From NCBI GenBank assembly GCA_000444245.1, contig ATSW01000247.1, positions 1 to 22,607 of the forward strand: a DNA stretch of 22,607 nt. Direction: 5' to 3'. The stretch is from Botryllus schlosseri. Its lineage: Eukaryota; Chordata; Ascidiacea; Stolidobranchia; Styelidae. How positions within the stretch are numbered: the stretch's first letter is position 1; the number at the start of each line of letters is the position of its first letter. Of this stretch, positions 8,471-18,500 are shown piece by piece. The notes under the pieces are model-generated. The model was not told the origin of the DNA, did not search any database, and saw only the letters and a list, made by a program, of their open reading frames with translations. The position numbers were made by a program, and so were the translations under genes.

Positions 8471-11007
8471 ATGGAAGCTTCTCCAATACATGTCCACGTC
8501 CAGGACAACACTCCCGTTCACGTACACGTCAAAAAACCCAAGTCTGCAGTCGTGGGGAAGATCGACGAAAAACCAACTCGAGAATTCCCAGGATCACGCA
8601 AATACACAAAACCCAGCAGATCACGAAGCAAAATAATCAACGGTCCATGGATACCTGCTCCCGGGAAAACATCCTTGAGGGACCGCACGAATCAGGGTTT
8701 CAAATGGGACAGCGGCGTCAGCCAGCTGGAGGTGAACGCCCCACAGTTTCCCCGCGGAGGAGAGGCCTCGATGAAAATGGCCGATTTGATAGACGAGGAA
8801 GAAGACGCGGCCAGATCGCACATTCAGAATTACGAAAAAAAAATCGAGGAGTTGATGAAGGAAGTCGGTACGCTGCAGAATGAGGTCGAGCTGAAAAAGA
8901 CGGAATGCGAGCTCGAGGATCGGAAGCTGGAGCTTCAAGTTTCGAAGGAGGCGCTGGAGAAGCAACATGAAAAAATGAGATCCGTCACCGAGGTGTACGA
9001 GAGAACCGAAAAGGAGAACACGAGACTGAGAGAAAGCGTGGATCGTATCAAAGAAGACCTCAGCGTAAACTTATCTCCCGGACGCGGCTGTACCGGCGAT
9101 GTCCTGTTGAGAAAGCTTGTTGACGTAGAGCTGCACGGTGCCGCTTGCGAAAAACAAGTGTCCGCGTTACGTAGCGTGATAGATCGCTTGCGACGTTACA
9201 ATGTCAGCAGGGTGCCGTCTGCCGATCTCCTATCCATGACCAAAGATTGCGATACGTTACTCGATCAAATACGAGAGTTTGAAGAAGGCAATCGATCTTT
9301 GCGGCAGTCTCTGCAATCTCAACATGAGGTTGTGACCGATTTGAAGATTCTACAAGAGCAGAGGGATACGTTGCTCAAAAAAGTGGGAGACACCGACGCA
9401 GAAGTTGGCCGGCTGCGGTCGGAGGCGGGCATGCTGAGAACCGAAGTGGACCAGCTCATTGTGCGTCTCGACGAGGAAAAAAAGCACGCCGTCATGTTGA
9501 CAGAGTTGAACAAGTCTATCGACGCTACACGAGCTCACTTGCAGAAAGAACTGCGCGTGAAAGACATGGAAAACGATCGGTTGCGGGTTCAAATGAAGAA
9601 TCTGGAGAGAGACACGGCCGTCACGGTGAAAGAAGCGGAAGAGATGATGGGGACTGCGAAAATCGTTCAAGAAACGATCGGTACGGAGAAGGAAGCGTTG
9701 AAAAAGGCAACAAGAGCTCAAAAAATCCGTGCCGACCGTGCGGAACACGATCGGAGAGTGATGGAAATCAAGTTCAACGAACTGGAGAGAGATTTAAGCA
9801 GAGCAAAGGAGGATTGCGAAGCGTGGAAGGCGCGATATCACCGAGCTCTCGACGACAGGTCGAGGTCCGAGGGTCAGACCAAGTCTCTGGGCGATAAGGT
9901 GGACGAGATGGAAGCCTTGATGCGTAGGAACGACCGGAAAGCGCAAGAGAGAGAACGCGAACTGACCGAAAAGCTTCACGAGCTGACATCGGAAAGCTCG
10001 ACGTATCAGTTGGACTGCGACAAGACGAAAAGCGAACTCCGCGTGGTGTCGGAAAAGTTGAAATCGGCGCTGGAGGACGCGGCGTCGCAGCGCGCTGCTT
10101 TGAAACAGTTTGAAACTCTGAATTCCGAGCTACGCGCCGACCTCGCGAAGAGCAAAAACGAAGCGGAAGAAGCTTTGCTGAGCGCAGAACGTGCGGAGCG
10201 CGAGGCGCGCAGAATGCAGAAGCAAGGCTCGGACGAGATCGAGAAGATGCGCGATCAGATGCTGGAGCGCATGAAAGAGCTGGAAGCTCTTCCGGAACTG
10301 CTAAAGGAGGCAGAGATCAAGTTGAAAGACACGCAGGATCAGTTGTACATCCACGAAAAACGGTCTTCGGAGCAGACCAAAATCATTTCGGAGCTGTCAA
10401 GCCGAGATGAAGTGTTAAACGGTGACGTGGGTACCTTACGACAGAAATTGGTAACGCTCTCTGACGAAAACCGTGCCTTAGAGGCTAGACTCGATATCAT
10501 GCACACTAAGTTGGACGACAGAGATTGTGTCTTACGCGAGAGCGCGGTAGAGCGTGCTGACCGCGATGAAGACATCCAAACGTTGCAGTTGAAATTGGAA
10601 GAGAAATCGCACCTTTGCAACAGCCTGCAACGGCAACTAGACGCGGCAGTCGCGGACGGCCGCAAGGCCGCGGAAATGGAGAGAGACAACTGGCGGCGAG
10701 AGAGCGCGCCGTCCAGAATCGCATCAATGACATGGAGGTGCAGATAACGAGAGTGAAAGCGGACGCGGTCGGCGTCGAGAGGGCGAAACTTGATTCGGAA
10801 CGGAAGTACCGTAGTCAGATACAGGATCTTCAAGACAGGCTGGAGCAGTCGGAGTCGACCAACAGGTCGATGCGGAATTACGTGAACTTCCTGAAAAGCT
10901 CGTACAACACAGTGTTCGGTCAGGAAGCCAATCTGACGTCGAGCCCTATCCGCGGCGGGTCGTTGCAATTTAGTTCGCCGCCGGATAAAGGTTCCGGGAA
11001 ATACTGA
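8471..11007 (+). CDS. ODF2: ODF2 / cenexin, intronless, with one frame break near the 3' end
   Basis: ODF2/cenexin builds centriole distal and subdistal appendages, is needed for primary cilia, and forms sperm-tail outer dense fibres. The product starts with an HVHV...NTPVHVHVKK motif (residues 7-22), matching the N-terminus of human ODF2. PWIPAPGKTS (59-68) and FKWD (77-80) follow, then almost continuous coiled coil (about 110-815). The C-terminus has RLEQSESTNRSMRNYVNFLK, then LTSSPIR, both near-identical to human. The ATG is the first after an in-frame stop at 8414. The first frame stops at 10745-10747 (758 codons), but homology moves to the -1 frame at about 10688-10693 (LAARERAVQNRINDMEVQ), as if one C were missing from aacctg. 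Read across the break the protein is 845 residues, against 829 in human. No intron interrupts 2.5 kb, although vertebrate ODF2 has many. It is more GC-rich than its flanks. Confidence 0.93.
10688..10693 (+). other. Site of the one-base frame break in ODF2
   Basis: Upstream the reading frame is GAC AAC (Asp-Asn 739-740). Downstream the conserved frame is CTG GCG GCG AGA GAG, sharing the C of AAC. Alignment to human ODF2 across this point keeps the same residue count on both sides (28 against 28) if one base is restored. That fits a single missing base better than an intron or a larger loss. There is no XXXYYYZ slippery heptamer. Confidence 0.8.
10936..10980 (+). other. Two S-S-P motifs in the ODF2 C-terminus
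   Basis: Residues 824-826 (Ser-Ser-Pro, in LTSSPIR) and 835-837 (Ser-Ser-Pro, in QFSSPPDK) fit the S-pS/T-P core bound by the Polo-box domain. From memory of the literature, the equivalent human cenexin-1 serine (S796) is a Plk1 docking site. The second motif is not in the human C-terminus as I recall it. Function here is inferred. Confidence 0.6.
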
Positions 11008-11925
11008 GAGCTGGGTGTTGAAATCTTTGATACAAGAAATTGAGACTGCAGAAGTCTGATGATGATTTTATGTAATAATTAATTCTACTCCAATCCCGGT
11101 TGGCCTATGCATATCCGTTAGTTTTTGTGTATCCACTGTAAGCTCACAATCTTCGCCCTTTTTACACGTTTTCATTTCGTCGAGCAAATTCAAAAAGTAC
11201 ATGACACTATTTGTGTGTCTTTTTATCGTCCAAATCCTATTCAAAATTTTTCATACTATATCGCCGCTCCATTGCAAAATATCCTCATATTAGCTGATGC
11301 TATGAGGCTGTGATGGCATGATAATATACCGTATAGTACTGTAGATGAGGAACATACTAACTATTTCGTGATGATGAAATAGTTGAAGATAAAAAGTGAT
11401 ATATGAGCTGCGCTCCTGTAACTTCAAAATAATAATCCCTTATTAAGAAGCATTCTAATTCATGGAAATTCTCTCGAGAGTTGGGAATTTTCTGCAGTAG
11501 GCCTTGAACACATAATCATAGGAGCATCAGTTTTATATCTGCTACAAGACAAGCTTTCCTGTATTATGAGCAACAACCATATAACACACAACGACTATGT
11601 TTTATAAGAGCATTACTAGTAGAGTAGCGCATTTTACACAATTTTGGTAACAGTCATTTTCGTAGCGTATTTGGTGCCTGAAAGAAGTATTTTGGTAGCA
11701 CCATAAATCGTGAACGTTCCAAATGCAGTATCTCGCTTTGGCAACCTTTGCAATGTATCTTGAAATCATTCTCGCTGGGACTTTTGTCAAACGTAATTCA
11801 TCGAGTCATGTGTGTGAACTGTATTTTGGCAATATTTGTTGTATAGGTATGGAGAATATGGTGTATGGCTCGATCAGAGGATATTTATGCATAGCAGATA
11901 TTGTTGTGTTTTCATTGTAACACTT

Positions 11926-11953
11926 AGGGATATCTAGAACTGTAGATATCCCT
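11926..11953. repeat. Perfect 11-bp stem with 6-base loop
   Basis: AGGGATATCTA and TAGATATCCCT are exact reverse complements separated by gaactg. The word gtaacactt occurs on both sides (11918 and about 11960) in direct orientation. It may be a UTR hairpin or the scar of a small inverted-repeat element. Confidence 0.8.
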
Positions 11954-12051
11954 GGTACCGGTAACACTTTTGAGTGTTCTTTGTTTTTACTTAAACTGCA
12001 AATATGTCTGTGTGTAAGAGTGGATCTCGGGACACAGTTAATCAATTTATC

Positions 12052-12057
12052 AATAAA
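12052..12057 (+). terminator. Candidate poly(A) signal for ODF2
   Basis: AATAAA within caataaacatag, the first exact hexamer after the ODF2 stop. Its use is not shown by sequence alone. Confidence 0.4.
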
Positions 12058-12413
12058 CATAGTTGATCGGCTTTATACATGCTCATATGTCATTATGTTT
12101 GATCGATGCTGAAATCTGATGTAAGAATGATTGTTATAAAGTCAATACACATTTCAATGTACTTTTATGGGGCTGGTTTACATTGAACATATTGTGCTCA
12201 TGCTCAGACCACTGTGCTACTGCCATATTTGGCTGTCTGGCATTTTCCAGGCGTGTGAATGTATTACTGGTGGTATTTTGTGCATTGTAAATGAAATGCT
12301 CATGTACTTTGCAGCCAATCTAAATCAGCCCCCTTAAAGACCATGTTCTTCACAATCACTCGTGTCTTAGCGGATTCCTATATTGTTAGCTGACATAGTT
12401 TATATGTATTTTT

Positions 12414-12480
12414 AGATGCTAGATTAACTCGGTTGCAGCTGGTAGATAGATTGTCCTGTATTTGAGTAGTCACGCTGGTA
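12414..12480 (+). promoter_or_regulatory. Acceptor-like site and 5' leader before SUCLA2
   Basis: The sequence tatatgtatttttag ending at 12415 is a good 3' splice site 65 bases before the SUCLA2 ATG. It could end a 5' UTR intron, or, if the animal uses spliced leaders as tunicates do, take a trans-spliced leader. The leader opens with a three-codon upstream frame, ATG CTA GAT TAA. Confidence 0.3.
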
Positions 12481-12549
12481 ATGGCAGCGGTTTTAAGGAA
12501 GTGTGTCTTGACCTTGCAAAGGAGTAACCATATCAAGAAAATCGCAAAA
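12481..12549 (+). CDS. SUCLA2: SUCLA2 exon 1: start codon and presequence
   Basis: Encodes [20 protein letters not shown] and three more residues, ending AAA|gtaagt in phase 0. It is basic and lacks acidic residues, as a mitochondrial targeting peptide should. Confidence 0.88.
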
Positions 12550-15500
12550 GTAAGTACCAACAAATTGAGCGTATTCCTGAATAGGAATGTGCTCCTTGAA
12601 GATATCAACACAACTTGTGGACAAATCTTACTAACCAAGCAAATCTAAGTCGGAGAGTAAGTTCAATTTAAACTTGCTATTCCAGACTGCGGCTGCAAAT
12701 GGCTTCCTCCCATCATCAGGGCAAAGACGAAATCTTTCTATCCATGAATATTGTAGTTTCAAGCTTCTAAAAGATGCAGGAATATGTATTCCCGACGGAG
12801 GGGTTGCCAGCACTCCAGAAGAAGCGTATGACATCGCAACGAACTTACGTAAGCGACACATTTTTGTGGTCAATGGCTGATTGACGATGTTTTACCATGG
12901 TGTTTTAATTACTACATCATAGTGCCCTTGCTAAGTTTTCATCGAACATAAGGTGATATAGGCAGATTGGTGTTACTGCAAATAATCAGTAGCCTTTACA
13001 TATTTATTATGTGTGTGACCAGTATGGGGCGGGCAAAATCGAATACTTGACTTGTTGGCTTCCCAGTTAACCACATTATAATCTATTGGAAATGAAAAAA
13101 ATATGAGCACATTGGTTTTCCGGGTTAACAAGGCCAGCTGCTTTATCCAAAATGAGTTTGTATTTTTTTAATATTAAGCGCCACTAAATATTAGATGGAT
13201 TAATTTGTTGCCATAACACTGGAAGTCGATATAGACTGGTGTAATGCAGCAACTGTTTGCGTTGACGAGGGTTGATGTCACCTAGATATCAGCAGAGAAA
13301 GGATATTGAGGTGTTGGACGACGTTACTTGACCATTTAATGATCTGCGGGTATTTGCGTAGAGCCATAGTTTGCGGGCTCTTAGCTCGACAAGACGTTTA
13401 TTACTTAAAATTCAAGGACTTTCTTCTATTTTTGAAAACCATGTTTCGAGTTGATCTACGTGTTTTGATTTTATTCAGTGAATCAACCAATAAAAGGAAA
13501 TAAAGGTAACGGTAAAAAACTTGTGTTTCAACTGACGTCAACCTCTTTTTACTATGACTCAAGACTAGGTGATCCTTCTACACATCTACCTGACTATAGC
13601 TGCTATAGTCCAGTGTTGGGATCAAGTCACTCGTTTTTGACGTGACTCGAGTCAATTCAAGTCAAGTCACAATTCAAGTCAAATTTAATTTTCGAAGTGT
13701 TAGTGATGATTCAAAGTCATTACATTTTGCTAGCTGTGTGAAGGACAGATTAAGTGGCCATTTATCTTGAATCATATAATGAATATAAAGTTGAATATAC
13801 ATACAAAAAAGGTTTGCATCGCTCACGCACACCTAGAACTGCTACTAAAATACACGAGTAACTGTATAGCTACATGCTACAGTCTGTTATTATCAGCCAA
13901 AATAGAGGATCGAATATGAAGCTTCGAGAATTTGATACGAATGATATGATACATTATACACTACCCACACATGAGAATATAAACGTTTGATTAAAATTAT
14001 ACAACAGGGTTGGAAAAGGGGAGTACTGCGCAGTGCGCAATGTAAGTAGGCCTATTGAACCGTCAAGAAACTGATCCATTTGTATTGAATTAATCTACTA
14101 CTACTATGACAACGTAAGCTGTGATCATTTCGTTCGCTGTCAATTTATGGGTGATATGTAACAATCGAGGATCAGTGAATCAGTGAATGACTGGTTGCTC
14201 TCACAAGTGAGAGTTCGCGTATCGTGAACACCCGCGTATCGTGAACAATCCAAATATACCCAAGATACGGTTATTAAAACGACACTGTTTTCTTGATGAC
14301 TTGAAATTGACTCGTAAATTTTGCGCCGCGTCATGAGTCAATCCACATTTCTGAAGCGGCAAGTCAAGTCATTTTTGCAAAACGACTCGAGTCAAGTCAT
14401 ACGGAAAGTTGACTCGAGTCAAATCATGATTCGAGTCATCCCAACACTGCTATAGTCTCTAAGATTCTTTTTGCTCTTTGGTAGTGGTCTCACTCCGCAA
14501 TAGGCATTGTGTATGCTTATTGGTATGATGTGTACTTTCTCTTGAAGTGAGATTCATTGATACCTTTCCTGTAGACCCCAGTCTATAATGTGGCTTCCGT
14601 ATTTATTAGATTGTTTTGTTACTGTTTTGTGTTGTGCCAGAGTTGACCACGGTACTTCTCCTTCGCCTTGTGCATTTTCATCAATATTTCATGCTTTTGA
14701 ATGAAATCTTGGTCAGCATGTGTCTTCAGTGTGCAGGTGCTCCCTGGAGAGTGAAATTGAAATTTAATGTTCATTTTTTGCAAAACCTGTGGAAATATGT
14801 ATTATAACTCTTCCTTCACTTTATTGTATCACCTATGTAGGTGCAACTGTGGGTTGGGGCTCATTTTTCCAAATCAGATCAATGGTTAAATCCCTGGAAT
14901 CGGGCCAGTCAAAGTTTTGTTAATGTATAGGGTGTGAAAGGGACACTTCAATTTCAGCCTGCTCCACAGCACACTGCACACACATCTATATGTTTTGGTG
15001 AAGACTTGATCAGTACACTACTTGGGTTTTGTAGTAATTCCAGTTTAGTTTCTTTTCACTATGATATGTAGGGCATAACATAATAGGATTATCTTGTTTT
15101 TATAGTGGATGTTTGCACAAACTAATTTATGACTCTTGCCTAACTACTAGCCAACCGGGTCTTCGTCAAGCGCAACAATAGCATATAGGGTTTATTATTG
15201 TAGAGTGTTTGCAATTCTTCGTCTCAAAAGGATAATATTACAGGGACGTCTTGTATTGTATTGTACTCCGACAGTGGCATAGCGATATCCATATTGTTAC
15301 AGATTTCTCACAGTCGAAGAATTTTATGATATCTGAGAATCTACCGTTAGAACTTTCTATATTGTTAACTTGCAACTAACTACCATATGAGGCATTAGTC
15401 TGGTACCTCCAAGGTGCGCATTTGACTTGATTATATTATTTGATCTTCATTTGTGCTGTCATACAACATTTCTATCAATATCCTAAAGTTTATTAAATGT

Positions 15501-18500
15501 AAACCTCTCTTTAGCAACTAGAGATGCAATTGTCAAGGCCCAAGTTTTGGCTGGAGGAAGGGGTAAAGGTCACTTCACCAGTGGATTGCAAGGTGGAGTT
15601 CAGATTGCGTATTCGTAAGTATACTTTTCTGCTGCTTTGGAATTGGGCAAATTGGCAATAAATAGTGTCTATGATGACTCATTACTATCGAACCCTAATT
15701 CATATCCAGGATCCATCCTAATCTATCCACCAGAACTACAGTACGGTAGCGTTCTGAATGATATTGTAGATTACGGAAGCATCACTCGTGCTATATTCCA
15801 TGCTTTTTGAATGGACGATCTGAAGTTCCTTCCCCGTGCTTTACTAGGGTAGTGTAGGGTGCTTCTCAAAGTACTAACCAACACAATGAGGAACCCACTA
15901 AACGAGTACAGTAATGCAATTTGATTAGGTACTCGTCCTATATTGATTTGATTTACCCAATTTGTTACCGTATCTGGAATTTCAAGCAAGGTCAACAATC
16001 CCCAGTCGCTTTGAAAAGTAAAGTATATCAATACTTGAGTCTTACTAAAAATGCACATTGTTTATATTTTAGATGCTCACTGGCTGGTAACTCTCTCTCT
16101 CTCCTAATCATGCATTTTTTATTACTGCTCAAATTATTACCGCAGGCCCAGGCTATGTCCTATTATTTTAGTGGGCAATTTTTGTATGGTAACTATTTCT
16201 TGGTACATTTCCGAGTCACGGGCAAAGCACGTCACAGTCAGCTCCATTTCTTTCACAGCCCGGAGGAAGTGAAAGATGTCGCCGAGAAAATGCTCGGCAA
16301 CAAGCTGATCACAAAACAGACCGGCGAAGCTGGCCTGATCTGCAATAAAGTTTTGATCGTCGAGCGTCGGTATCCGAGAAGGGAATTCTACTTCGCCATA
16401 ACGATGGAAAGGGGTCTGCACAAATTTGTAAGTCTCGAGAATGTAGCCTGGTTGCCGTGGACATGATGTTGGCGGTGCGTTGGTGCTCCACTATGAAAAA
16501 GCAGTGTAAATCATAACAGTAATACCCCCAAACCCGACACACAGTGATACTATTCTTGATAAACGAATATCTGGAATAAATTTTGAATTTGGTATGAACT
16601 TGTATAAGTGAGCATTACACCTCAGAGTAGTAGTAATATCCCAACCTAAATGATCAACAGACATGATGAACATGGGCCCAATGTCCCACCGCATCCCAAT
16701 AGTAACAGCTGTTGCGGGATGTCGGTAAAATTATTTTCTTCGTCTAGTTACAAAACTTTGCAAAAAAGGATAATGCCCTCGCCGAAAAGCTGAATTCAAG
16801 CTGGCATTTCGGAAGTTATCACTTCCTGACACAAGGTACAGCTGTGGTGCAAGCTGGTGTACTTTCAAAGCAAATGCTGAACCTCACCGTGCGATTACAA
16901 TGTATCGTTACAACACTAATCTGCTACAAGTTGTCCCATGAAATCAAGATGCTCACATGCGATTAATTAATGTATGTGCTAAATTGGTTGTGATATGTCT
17001 TAGGCTTGATTACAGGGGTCATATTGATTTGATTGATTCTCTCTTGAGAAGGCAAGGCCTCAATGTGTGCCAGTGGGATAAATTAGTAATTGTAGTAATT
17101 CTGTGACGCGATATTATTTTGCGATGTGGCAAAACAGGAAAAGTAGTTCTGGTTAGCAAAAGAAGCCCTTGAGTCTACTCATATTTGACTAAAATTTGAA
17201 AGCACCACTTTCGTTTGCGCATTAGTGGCCTCGACAATTGCTCTGGCCACCTCTAGATCGTAGCCAGCAGTCAAATTCAACTCATGTCATCCTGTACCCA
17301 ACTTCAAATATTTTTCTCTGCATTTGCTGAACTTTATGTGTGAATTGGCTAGCGTTCATAAATAGCCAGTGTCGAAGCAGCTAGTGTAAAAAATAGTAAT
17401 TTTAAAATCTTCGCAGGGGAATCAGAGTAGCTTATCTCCATCTTACGTAAATATTGAGAGAATTATGTTTTTGTAACTTTGAAACAATGCGACGAACATA
17501 ACTATGGTCAAGATATGGCTGGAAAAAAAATGAAAAAATGTACATGAACTTGATTTTCTCAAAATTTTAGAAATGGATCACAAAATTTGATTTCGCAGCG
17601 ACGAAGCGATACTCGTGACAGCAAGTCATTCAAAAACACCCGAAAAGTAACCTTACTAACCCCAACATGACCTCACCATTAACCATAATCGTAACACAAC
17701 TCAATCCAACTCCTACCTCAAACTAGCTATGTTGAATCACTCGCATTTTTAATGTCCAAGTATTATGACACTCGCTGTTTTGAAACAGACATTTTGAAAT
17801 TCGCTATTTTTGCACTCTCATTTTGTTCGGACCCAATGTGAGATCTGTCTTGATTCTTCACGCAGGGTCCTGTCATGATAGGAAGCTCTGCGGGCGGCAT
17901 GAATATCGAAGAAGTCGCCGAGAAGACCCCCGACAAAATCGTACGACAGCACATCGATATTACCGAAGGCGAGATCTCCGAAACGTGTAGCTTCCCGAAT
18001 TCTTAGTTATTTTTCTGCGATAATTCTGTCCAGGTATTTCAAAAGAGCAAGCACTGTCACTGGCGGAACGTATGGGCATTCCGGACGCCGCTAAGGAAAA
18101 CGCGGCTGATTACTTTATAAGACTATATAATCTTTTTATCGAGTCTGATGCCACGCTCATCGAAATTAACCCGCTTGCGGAGGACTCCGAAGGCCACGGT
18201 AATGTTTATAATTTATCATTTTTGAATATTAGCATCGTTATCGCATGTCGCTGATTTTTTGTCTTCAATGTTTCGTTCCACAATATTGTTAAAAACTCAT
18301 AATACAACCTCAATCGGATCAGATTAGTGTGTTGGAATAGGATGTTAGCATTTCCGTCCTTGATGTTTTTGCATCTTATAAACCAAATCATGTAACCTGG
18401 CAACGCATATGCACACCATGTGGGCATAATGTGTATATGCCTCTTGGCAAGGAAGGTGTAGAAATAGCCTTGTAAGTCTTGCGCCACCCCTACTTACTTG

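Larger units (their letters stand above)
11008..12060 (+). other. Probable ODF2 3' UTR
   Basis: The stretch is AT-rich with no coding-like frame. A 28-base hairpin lies at 11926-11953. The first canonical AATAAA downstream of the stop is at 12052-12057, giving a predicted UTR of about 1.05 kb. No long A-tract follows the stop codon, so if the gene arose by retroposition its tail has decayed. Confidence 0.45.

Noticed and set aside
10685-10695. Programmed -1 ribosomal frameshifting in ODF2
   Set aside because: There is no XXXYYYZ slippery heptamer at the shift and no obvious pseudoknot directly downstream. The human gene needs no frameshift. A missing base is the simpler explanation.
10339-10968. 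A 209-codon minus-strand open frame, and several others antisense to ODF2
   Set aside because: They lie opposite strongly conserved ODF2 coding sequence. GC-rich coiled-coil codons commonly leave the opposite strand open. No family resemblance or splice structure supports them.
11008-12480. ODF2 and SUCLA2 as a trans-spliced operon
   Set aside because: The gap between stop and start codons is about 1.5 kb and contains a poly(A) signal. Known tunicate operons have very short intercistronic gaps.
15921-16466. A 181-codon plus-strand frame over SUCLA2 intron 3 and exon 4
   Set aside because: Only the part from 16259 matches succinyl-CoA ligase. The upstream part reads through intron sequence, and a good acceptor marks the true exon start.
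17648-17720. C/A-rich patch resembling degenerate telomeric TTAGGG/CCCTAA repeats
   Set aside because: The units are irregular in length and sequence and no perfect repeat of CCCTAA occurs. It reads as a compositional patch.
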